Made by a program: the position numbers and the translations under genes. Below the pieces are notes generated by a model. It searched no databases. It was not told the DNA's origin and saw only the letters and a program-made list of their open reading frames with translations. From Roseitranquillus sp963749675 (GTDB lineage Bacteria > Pseudomonadota > Alphaproteobacteria > Rhodobacterales > Rhodobacteraceae), in NCBI GenBank assembly GCA_963749675.1, contig CAVVNT010000010.1:1132431-1196430 (forward strand): DNA of 64,000 bases, given 5' to 3'. Positions 50,620-58,387 of this stretch are shown here, in pieces. The stretch's first letter is position 1. Every line of letters begins with the position of its first letter.

Positions 50620-52119
50620 ATGACCGAGATCGGACATTTCATCGACAACGCCCGCACGGCCGGCACGTCCGGCCGCAGCCAGCCCGTCTACAACCCGGCG
50701 ACCGGGCAGAGCGACAGGAGCGTCACGCTCGCCTCGACCGACGAGGTCAGCCGCGCCGTCGCGTCGGCCAGGGCCGCCTGGCCGGCGTGGGCCAAGACCC
50801 CGTCGCTGCGCCGGGCGCGCATCCTCGACCGGTTCAAGACCATCCTGTGGGAGCGGGCGGACCAGCTCGCCGAGGCGATCTCGGCCGAACACGGCAAGAC
50901 CCACGACGACGCCGTGGGCGAGGTCACGCGCGGACTCGAGGTGGTGGAGTTCGCCGTCGGTGCGCCGCACCTCCTCAAGGGCGAGATCACCGAGAATGTC
51001 GGCACCGGCGTGGACAGTCATTCGCTGCGCCAGCCGCTGGGCGTGGTCGCTGGGATCACGCCGTTCAACTTCCCCGCCATGGTGCCGATGTGGATGTTCC
51101 CGGTGGCACTGGCGTGCGGCAACTGCTTCATCCTGAAGCCGAGCGAGCGCGACCCCTCCGCCTCGCTCATGATCGCCGAGTGGCTGGCCGAGGCGGGCCT
51201 CCCCGCGGGGGTCTTCAACGTCGTCCAAGGCGACAAGGAGGCGGTCGACGCGCTGCTGACGCATTCCGACGTGAAGGCGGTGAGCTTCGTGGGCTCGACG
51301 CCGATCGCGAAGTACATCTACAAGACCGGGACGAAGAACGGCAAGCGGGTGCAGGCGCTCGGCGGGGCGAAGAACCACATGGTGATCCTGCCCGACGCCG
51401 ACCTCGACATGGCGGCGAACGCGCTGATGGGCGCGGCCTACGGCTCGGCCGGGGAGCGCTGCATGGCGATCTCGGTGGCGGTGCCGGTGACCGACAAGGT
51501 CGCCGACGCGCTGATCGAGAAACTGGTGCCGAAGATCGAGGCGCTGAAGGTGGGTCCGGCCTCGGACCGCGCCTCCGACATGGGGCCGGTCGTGACGCAG
51601 GCGGCGAAGGACAAGATCTTCGGCCTGATCGACAAGGGCGAGGCCGAGGGCGCGAAGGTCGTCGTCGACGGGCGCGGCTTCAAGGCGCCGCAAGGCTACG
51701 AGGGCGGCTACTTCGTCGGGCCGACGCTGATCGACAACGTGACGCCGGACATGACGGTCTGGCGCGAGGAGATCTTCGGCCCGGTCCTCTCGATCGTCCG
51801 TCGCACGGACTACGACGCGGCGGTCGATTTGATCGACCGGCACGACTACGCGAACGGCGTCGCGGTCTTCACCCGCGACGGCGATGCGGCGCGGACCTTC
51901 GCACACGACATCGAGGTCGGCATGGTCGGGGTCAACGTGCCGATCCCGGTGCCGATGGCGTTCCACTCGTTCGGCGGCTGGAAGCAGTCGCTGTTCGGCG
52001 ACCACCACATGCACGGGATGGAGGGTGTGCGCTTCTACACTCGCCTCAAGACCATCACCACGCGCTGGCCCTCGGGCGTGCGCACCGACCCCGAGTTCGT
52101 CATGCCGACGATGGGCTGA
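50620..52119 (+). CDS. mmsA: CoA-acylating methylmalonate-semialdehyde dehydrogenase
   Basis: Converts malonate or methylmalonate semialdehyde to acetyl-CoA or propanoyl-CoA; in inositol catabolism this is the IolA step. The 499-residue aldehyde dehydrogenase has ITPFNFPAMVPMWMFPVAL, NAD-binding VSFVGSTPIAKYIY, catalytic Cys in GSAGERCMAIS near residue 285, and EEIFGPVLSIVR. These match the MmsA/IolA subgroup. It lies 1.9 kb beyond the iol operon and gives the final enzyme of the pathway. It can also serve valine breakdown. Confidence 0.95.
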   Translation: MTEIGHFIDNARTAGTSGRSQPVYNPATGQSDRSVTLASTDEVSRAVASARAAWPAWAKTPSLRRARILDRFKTILWERADQLAEAISAEHGKTHDDAVGEVTRGLEVVEFAVGAPHLLKGEITENVGTGVDSHSLRQPLGVVAGITPFNFPAMVPMWMFPVALACGNCFILKPSERDPSASLMIAEWLAEAGLPAGVFNVVQGDKEAVDALLTHSDVKAVSFVGSTPIAKYIYKTGTKNGKRVQALGGAKNHMVILPDADLDMAANALMGAAYGSAGERCMAISVAVPVTDKVADALIEKLVPKIEALKVGPASDRASDMGPVVTQAAKDKIFGLIDKGEAEGAKVVVDGRGFKAPQGYEGGYFVGPTLIDNVTPDMTVWREEIFGPVLSIVRRTDYDAAVDLIDRHDYANGVAVFTRDGDAARTFAHDIEVGMVGVNVPIPVPMAFHSFGGWKQSLFGDHHMHGMEGVRFYTRLKTITTRWPSGVRTDPEFVMPTMG

Positions 52120-52301
52120 CGCCGCTGATGCTGATCCAGTGAAAGTGGAGGCTGCCGCCTGCTAGTGCTGGCTGCCGCCGGTTCCCGCTTCACGTGGATG
52201 CCAATCGAGCGACCAACAGAGAAGGCCCGTCCGTTTGCGCACTTCAGAAGCGATTGCTTGTGCCGGGGGGGGCCGAAGCAAGCGTCCTCCGCGGTATGGT
52301 T

Positions 52302-52320
52302 TAATAAGTTCAGCCTGAAC
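52302..52320 (+). repeat. IS5-type element, left terminal inverted repeat
   Basis: TAATAAGTTCAGCCTGAAC; it includes the internal palindrome GTTCAG-C-CTGAAC. It is perfectly complementary to 53776-53794. Confidence 0.9.
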
Positions 52321-52327
52321 AATCCGA

Positions 52328-53671
52328 TTAGGCGGCGGCAACACTGTCCTTGGGGGTGCCGTCGGGTCTGAGCGCGCCGAGAATGGCGGCGATCAGGAGG
52401 GCCCAAAAGGCCCTCAGGTGGGCGAGGATCTTGCGGAGGTTGTGGCCGCAGGCGCAGAGGACGGCGAAGAGCGCGTCGCCGGTGGTTCCCTTCAGCGGGC
52501 AGCGCGTCAGCCGCCCGTCGGTCTTCATGTGGCCGATCTCCGGCTCGATGGCGCTGCGGCGGCGCAGGAGCTTGGCGAGCGGCGGCGTGAGCCCCCTGCG
52601 GGTGCCGCTGATCAGCACGCGCGTGGTCTCGACGCCGCGGCGATAGCCGCGATCGACGACGGCGAGGGACGGGCGGCGATCGGTCAGCACCTCGACCTGC
52701 TCGAGAGCCTCGGCGAGGGTGTGGCCGTCGTAGGGGTTGCCCGGCAGCGCCCGCATGCCGACGATGAAGCCCTCGCGGGTGGTGGCGGCGACGCTGACCT
52801 TGGTGCCGAACTCGTATCGCACCCGCGCCTTGCCCTTGGAGATGCAGTCGACCTCCGGCTCGTGCAGGCTGTAGAGCTTGCCCTTGTCCTTCGGCTGCTG
52901 GTGCAAGAGCCGCGAGGTCAGGACCAGCATGTCGAGGATGCGCTCCCGCAGCGGCCCGTCCGGGATGTCCTCGAGCCGGCGGCGCAGGTCGCGCATGACC
53001 CGGCCGGTGTAGCCCTTGAGCGTGCGCAGCGCCTTGCGCATCCGCTTGAACTGACGGGCGTGGGCGTACCTGCCGGCCTTCGCCGCCAGCCGCGGCGCCA
53101 GGCGCGCATAGCTCTGCCGCAGCTCGATCCCGGCCTCGGCGGCGAGCGCCACCAGCTTCCGCCGCGCCGTCTCGTAGAGCCGGGCGTCGGTCGGGTGGGC
53201 GATGTTCTTCTCCATGACCGTGGTGTCGACCGACACCCTCTCGATGCTCTGGTCCTTGACCGTTCCCGAGGCGCGACCGGCCTCGATCGTCGCGGTCAGC
53301 AGCCACTCCACACCTTCTTCGCCGATGCGCTGGCGCCAGCGGGTGAGCGAGGAGGGGTCGATCGGCGGACGATGCTGAAAGAAAGTCTCACCGCAGAAAT
53401 GCTGGTAGTACGGGTTCTCGACCCACCGCGCGACCACCGCCTCGTCCGACAGGGCGAACGCGTGCTGGAGATAGAGCAGCCCCGCCACCAGCCGCGGCGA
53501 CGTCGCCGGTCGCCCTTTGCCGGACGGGAAGAACCCTGCCCACTCCCGCTCGAAGAACTCCCAGTCGATCAGCGCCTCGAGCTTCACCAGCTCGTGGCCC
53601 ATGTCGATCAGGTCGACCAGGCGCGGCCGCAGCAGATCATCCTGCTCGGGGTGGCGGGTCTTCGGTTTCAT
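52328..53671 (-). CDS. IS5-family transposase
   Basis: DDE transposase of 447 residues, in one uninterrupted frame. N-terminal LRPRLVDLIDMGHELVKLE and FGLS-like helix-turn-helix region (RLVAGLLYLQHAFALSDEAV). Catalytic triad candidates: Asp in VSVDTTVMEKNIAHPTDARL, Asp in LAVVDRGYRRGVETT, Glu in RRSAIEPEIGHMKTDGRL. It ends with the family-typical GDALFAVLCACGHNLRKIL. Unlike most broken genes in the window it looks fully intact. Confidence 0.92.
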   Translation of the reverse strand: MKPKTRHPEQDDLLRPRLVDLIDMGHELVKLEALIDWEFFEREWAGFFPSGKGRPATSPRLVAGLLYLQHAFALSDEAVVARWVENPYYQHFCGETFFQHRPPIDPSSLTRWRQRIGEEGVEWLLTATIEAGRASGTVKDQSIERVSVDTTVMEKNIAHPTDARLYETARRKLVALAAEAGIELRQSYARLAPRLAAKAGRYAHARQFKRMRKALRTLKGYTGRVMRDLRRRLEDIPDGPLRERILDMLVLTSRLLHQQPKDKGKLYSLHEPEVDCISKGKARVRYEFGTKVSVAATTREGFIVGMRALPGNPYDGHTLAEALEQVEVLTDRRPSLAVVDRGYRRGVETTRVLISGTRRGLTPPLAKLLRRRSAIEPEIGHMKTDGRLTRCPLKGTTGDALFAVLCACGHNLRKILAHLRAFWALLIAAILGALRPDGTPKDSVAAA

Positions 53672-53775
53672 CGGCGCATCCGAAATCGCAGGGTTCCCGC
53701 CGGAATTCTACGAATACCTGCAATCAGGAGCCACGAGAAATTGCGCCTTATCGTGCGAAATCAGACATCCGCTTT

Positions 53776-53794
53776 GTTCAGGCTGAACTTATTA
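53776..53794 (-). repeat. IS5-type element, right terminal inverted repeat
   Basis: Perfect reverse complement of 52302-52320. Confidence 0.9.
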
Positions 53795-54173
53795 TCCAGA
53801 GGACCCGTTCGAATGGGCAAAATTGCATGAGTACCAAGGCAATCATTTCTTGCGCATCGGCCGTGAATCTAAAGGACGCGAGGCAGTTAAACATTTTGCG
53901 GAGGCTGCGGATTCATATTCTCGCGCAATAAGTCTCTACGAAAAATGTGGCTACGTTGTAGCTAAAGCAGAGGCGACCGAGAGGTTGGGAATAGTGCACG
54001 AGGCTATAGCAGAGTACAACAGCTGCTCCAATCCACACAAAGACCTATGTCTCGCGCTGGAGTGCATCCAAGAAGCACATTCGCTCTACGATCCGGAGGG
54101 CATGCCGATTAGGTATCAGGCGGCTTCAGAGGCTCTCGACCGCATCCGCGCAAAGCTCGCCGCCTTGCGCTGA
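53795..54173 (+). pseudogene. 3' fragment of a TPR-repeat protein, cut by the IS5-type element
   Basis: The frame is open from the IS end and reads DPFEWAKLHEYQGNHFLRIG, EAVKHFAEAADSYSRAISLYEK, then CLALECIQEAHSLYDP, a pattern of tetratricopeptide helices of the kind found in CHAT/TPR proteins. The first usable starts (TTG 53823 or later) fall inside a repeat, so this is a tail of about 120 residues. The missing front half is not found on the other side of the IS. Codon use is less GC-rich than in the neighbours. Confidence 0.6.
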
Positions 54174-55032
54174 CGCCCTACCGCGGCGACCGCTTCGCCA
54201 GTATCCGGTAGAGGGTGGGCGGTGCATGTTGCGGCGGTTGCGGTCGCATAGCTCGCAGGCCCTGTGCGCCAATGGTTGGCGGTGTTAGTGATCATGAGCA
54301 TGCCCGATGTTTCTCAAGTGGCGAGTCCGATGGCTTCACACAAATGGCGGCTCTGGGGCTGGTCGAGGAGCTCGACCGATGCCGCACCCGCGAGGTGCTG
54401 AACCCGCATGGATGGCTGGAATGCGCAGAGTGCGGACGTCGCGTCCCCCGCGCGAGGCGGCCGGCCCGGAACGGCGCCGAAGGGGCGCTTCGCCGACCGA
54501 GCGGTCATCCGACAAATTGCTTGGATATGAGTGCGGAACCAGAAATCCAAGAGAAGAGGGCCAGCGCCAACGGCGGCTTTCAGTGCGATATTCGCTGTGC
54601 CTGAGGACCATGTGTTTCTTGAAATTAGAGGTCTAGTATGCCTCGCTTACACCTGTTTCAATTTCGGTTTTAGCCCTCCTAAGAGTTCCTACCAGTCCCG
54701 TGCTGCTGTTGGACTGCTGCAATTGTGACCGAGGTGCAAAGGAACAATCATATTGGCGGCAGGCGCGCGGCGTCCTCGGCCGTCTCGGGGACGCTGACGG
54801 GCTCCTGCGGCGCGTCCTCCGGCTCGACGCCGATCGCGGCAAGTCCCAGGGGCGGCGGTTTTTTGTTGTGACCGTCGCGCTTGCATGGCCTAGAGGCGAA
54901 GTCAAGAACTGACTCCGAGTTGTTGTCTACAAGCATCTTGAACTACGCTAGTGACAAGTAGAGCGCCGCTGGGCAAACATTATCGATGTCGGTCCGCGGG
55001 ATGATCCTTTAGAGACAGATCGGGATGGAAGT
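54174..55032. other. Gene-poor, partly AT-rich intergenic region
   Basis: About 860 bases without a convincing gene. A plus-strand stretch around 54410-54480 could encode WLECAECGRRVPRARRPARN, which looks like half of a DksA/TraR-type zinc finger without the second cysteine pair. A minus-strand stretch at 54748-54936 has coding-like composition (PPLGLAAIGVEPEDAPQEP) but no recognisable family. It is best read as mobile-DNA debris. Confidence 0.35.
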
Positions 55033-55277
55033 ATGATACATTGGATCGGTATCATCTTTTTTGCCTTGATGACGGTGTGCATCGTCTACCTCCTGTCAAT
55101 GTCGCTCTACAACCTCGCGCTGGTGAGGCAGTACCGGCGACTGAGGGGGGCTGACCCACAACCTTCTGCTGTCTTCGCGGACATCAATCTCCCGCGTGTT
55201 ACAATCCAACTTCCGACATAAAACGAAGGACCGTTGGCGCGCCAGGTACTTCTTCATGCGGCGGAGATCGACTATCC
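55033..55277 (+). pseudogene. Glycosyltransferase family 2 stub with a nonsense codon
   Basis: Encodes MIHWIGIIFFALMTVCIVYL (membrane span) and YNLALVRQYRRLRGADPQPS then VTIQLPT, the N-terminus of a membrane GT2 of the cellulose-synthase-like type. The next codon, expected to be Tyr (TAT/TAC) of the YNE motif, is TAA (55219-55221). Beyond it the frame still reads NEGPLARQVLLHAAEIDYPR as in the family, until about 55270, where homology ends. The gene was truncated and carries a point nonsense mutation. Confidence 0.65.
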
Positions 55278-55379
55278 GCGTTTTTTGCCGGTATTTTTTC
55301 AATGACCGGTTGCGTCTGAAAAAGCGCTTTCTGAGCCAAACATCTTTTAATCTAATCAACAGCTTTCCGGGTGAAACTC

Positions 55380-57397
55380 ATGAGACATCCTCCACTCCTA
55401 ATCGCGGCTCTGGCCGGCCTATCCATGGCCATGCCGGTTGCCGCGCAGGACGGACCCTTCCGCGATTGCAGAGGCATCCTGTTCTCGACCGAGGAAGACT
55501 TCGTCAGCCGGGTCGGCGAAGCCCGAGACGGCAATCCCGTCATCTCCGACGGAGACCTGCTGGCGATGGACCCCAGCTCCGGCAGCGCGTCGATCTGTGC
55601 ACGCAACGCCGAGCTCCTGCCCCCCGGCACGCTGGTCGAGGTCGGCCAGGCGCTGGGGCTCGACGCGGTCGACGCAATTCTCCCGAGGATCGCCTGATCG
55701 CCTTCTCGACCGAGCTCGACGAGCAGTTCGGCCTGTTCGGCCACGGGGACATACTGTTTCCCACGGGCACGGTCATTCCCAAATCGGTGCTGGTTGCGCG
55801 TTTTCAGCTTCCCGACAACATGGGGCTGGACGCCCTGCACTTCGTCGGCGACCTCGGCGCGATCGAGAATGCAATCCGCCTCGCCGACGACCTTGGCCGT
55901 GAACAGCTCGAGCAGGACCCGAACACCTACCTGAACCGGCTCGAGGCGCTCGGCGTCGACATCTGGTTCTCGCTGGAGGGGACGTCCGATCCTGTGCGGG
56001 ATCCCGACATCCTCGACGGGGACCTATTGTCGGCGGTCACGGGCAGCATCGTCGCGCCGAACTCGACACTCCTCAGTCCGCCAATTCCGGCGGGCATCAT
56101 CAACCGCGGCGTCGACTTCGGGCTCGATGCGGTCGTCACCGACCGCGAGGGAAACCGCGAGCGCATCCGCTTCTCGACCGAGATCCTCTATGCAGGCGAG
56201 CCTGCGCCGTTCACCGACGGCGACGTCCTGCGGATCGGCGGCGCGATCGACGTGCCGCACCAGAACCTGATCGCCCCATTCGACCCGCGCGCCAGGTTCC
56301 TCGGGCTCGACGCGCTCTCGTTCGCCCCGGGTATCGACATCGGAATGGATCCCCATCTCAACTCCCTCTGCGGCCGGCTCTTCTCGGCCGCCGACTTCAG
56401 CCCGGACGGCCTGTGGCGCGCCAACACCTTCCCGACCCCGCCGGGTGACCCGCCGCGCCGCCCCTGCGGCCTGTGGGTGCCGATCGACGGCACCTTGCCG
56501 CCGGACCTCCTCGCTGAGGACGGGACCATCGCCCGCTTTCGTGTCGTCTTCGAGAGCATGACGATGTCCAGCTTCGACGACGAGATCGAAACCAGTTGGC
56601 GCCTGCGCAAGCCTACTGGGCCGGCATGGGCGCCGTGCGTCTGGCAACCCGTCACCGAGAACCTCTCGACAGACGGCACCGACGGCTGGATGGACGCGCA
56701 GGACTTCGTCGACGCGATGACTGGCAACCCCGCCGGCATCACCGGCAACGGCTCGATCGGCTGCGCCAACCCGCATCTGCACCTGGCCGTCTGGGCGACC
56801 CACAAGCTGCCGGCCGACCGGCAGAACGACCTGATGCGCGTGCACCTGGAATGGGAGCTGACGGACAGCACCGTCATCCCCGCGACGGTTTCGCACGCCA
56901 TCCAGCTCGACAACATCCTGCCCGAGATGCCGCCCTATCCTGGCGGTTTCGAGGTTCGCCTGATGGACGGCATGACCCAGGTTCCGGCTTGCGGCGAAGC
57001 ACCGACCGGCGAGAGCGTGTTTCAGGTGTGGGCCGACTTCGCCGACGTGCACTACTGGTTCTTCACCCTGACCGTAGAGGGTGGCGACCCGCCGACGACG
57101 CACGTCTTCGGCAGCCCCTCGGGCGACGATCGGCACGAGTACTTCGAGATGCCGGACGACGCCACGGTTCCGCTCAAAAACACCGACGATACCGGCACCA
57201 TTCCGGACGGATCGCTGGTGCACCTGCGGAACATCGACATGACCGAGCTCGGCGATAGCTTCCAGCGCTGCTGCTACCTGTTGGAAATCCGTGTGTTTGA
57301 CGCGGCGATCCGGCACGTCTTCGGCGGGTTCCTGCCGTCGAGTTCGCTCGACCTGAACGACACGCGGCGGATCACGACCTTCGAAGCCGGAGGCTGA
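55380..57397 (+). pseudogene. Secreted protein with four FSTE/GDxL/GLDA repeats, one frameshift
   Basis: Exported protein of about 672 residues with a clear signal peptide (LLIAALAGLSMAMPVAAQ). The first half holds four similar units of 60-120 residues, each with FS(T/L)E, then (D/H)GD(I/L/V)L, then GLDA(L/V); FSTE codons start near 55482, 55703, 55967 and 56170. The second half has paired cysteines (CVWQPVTENL, PACGEAP, FQRCCYLLEIRVFD). The frame breaks near 55683 (ILPRIA should read ILPEDRLIAFSTE; one missing base). A GTG at 55371 is an alternative start. No function is known to me; it looks like an extracellular beta-repeat protein. A strong terminator follows. Confidence 0.7.
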
Positions 57398-57418
57398 GGC
57401 TTCTTAGCGTTTGGGAAG

Positions 57419-57451
57419 CGGGCCGGCGAATTGGGCCGGCCCGTTCTTTTT
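57419..57451 (+). terminator. Rho-independent terminator after the secreted repeat protein
   Basis: CGGGCCGGC and GCCGGCCCG form a perfect nine-base stem with a seven-base loop, followed by TTCTTTTT. It begins 22 bases after the stop codon at 57397. Confidence 0.88.
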
Positions 57452-57455
57452 GCCC

Positions 57456-58009
57456 CCGCCCGCATCGCCAAGCTCGACCGGCTGTCGCGGAATGCGGCGT
57501 TCCTGCTAACGCTTCGGGACAGCGGCGTGCGGTTCGTCGCGGCCGACATGCCCGAGGCGAACGACCTGACCGTCGGCATCATGGCGCTGGTGGCACAGCA
57601 GGAGCGGGAGGCGATCTCTCGGCGAACGAGGGAGGCGCTCGCGGCCGCGAAGGCCCGGGGTGTGCGTCTGGGCAACCCCAACGGCGCCGCGGCCCTGAGG
57701 CGGGCTGGACGGGGCGGACAGCCGCTGAGGGAGGCGATTGCGAGGAATGCGGATCGCCACGCGGAGGACCTGCGGGCAGTCGTCGATGATATTCGCGCTG
57801 GCGGCGCGACAAGTCTCCGAGCAATAGCCGGTGAACTGAACGGTCGCGGCATCCTTACTCGCCGCGGCGGCCGCTGGCACGTTTCGACGGTGATGAACTT
57901 GTTGAAGCGAATGAGGGCTGAGCCCACGCCTTCAGCGCCTCCGGCCAGCGCCGGTACCCCGCGTCCGCCGCACCACCTCGATCAAACCCATCCCCACCGT
58001 CAGCCATGA
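57456..58009 (+). pseudogene. Serine recombinase, N-terminus missing
   Basis: Reads IAKLDRLSRNAAFLLTLRDS, MALVAQQEREAISRRTREAL and AKARGVRLGNPNG, matching the middle of the resolvase catalytic domain. A C-terminal part (SLRAIAGELNGRGILTRRGG, WHVSTVMNLLKR) resembles DNA-binding regions. The first roughly 60 residues with the catalytic serine are absent, and the sequence begins directly after a terminator, so it cannot be active. It is a relic of an integrated mobile element. Confidence 0.75.
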
Positions 58010-58106
58010 CAGCCTCCTTCCGAAACATCAGAAGGAGGCTCGCCGCTCGCCCGCCAACGCGGAACCCGCGATATCAATGGGGCGTGGGCGGCACTTACGG
58101 TTCGCC

Positions 58107-58250
58107 ATGATCGACGATGGCCTCGGCTTCAGCCTCGTCCCGTGGAACGACACGCTTGGGCGCCAGCTCGGGCGGGAGGTATCAGGCATCGGTTTGCCGG
58201 GCGGCGGGATTGACTGGACCCTTGGGCGGCAGCGGGGGCTGGGGATTTAG
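58107..58250 (+). pseudogene. C-terminal remnant of a DUF3363 relaxase
   Basis: The 47 residues MIDDGLGFSLVPWNDTLGRQ, LGREVSGIGLPGGGIDW and TLGRQRGLGI match the conserved end of VirD2-like relaxases annotated DUF3363. Nothing upstream continues the protein. With the adjacent recombinase tail it suggests a deleted conjugative or integrative element. Confidence 0.6.
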
Positions 58251-58387
58251 CTAGTCTAGCCGCGATCGACAAACTGCGGACGGTACTCCTTGAACGAGCG
58301 TCACCAGAGCGGACGATCGAGACATGGTGCCTCAGAGGTTTCGCAACTTCATGCCGCCATTATAGGCTGCCACTATCGGCTCTAGTC

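Larger units (their letters stand above)
52302..53794 (-). mobile_element. IS5-family insertion sequence, apparently complete
   Basis: A 1.49-kb element with perfect 19-bp terminal inverted repeats (TAATAAGTTCAGCCTGAAC at 52302-52320 and its complement at 53776-53794) around one full-length transposase gene on the minus strand. The flanking bases show no direct target duplication. The flanks do not reunite into one gene either, so a deletion or rearrangement followed insertion. Confidence 0.88.

Noticed and set aside
52418..53830. Plus-strand open frame across the IS5 transposase
   Set aside because: It is antisense to the intact transposase.
54215..54604. Possible DksA/TraR-like zinc-finger gene
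   Set aside because: Only one cysteine pair and a short family-like stretch are present; not enough to call a gene.
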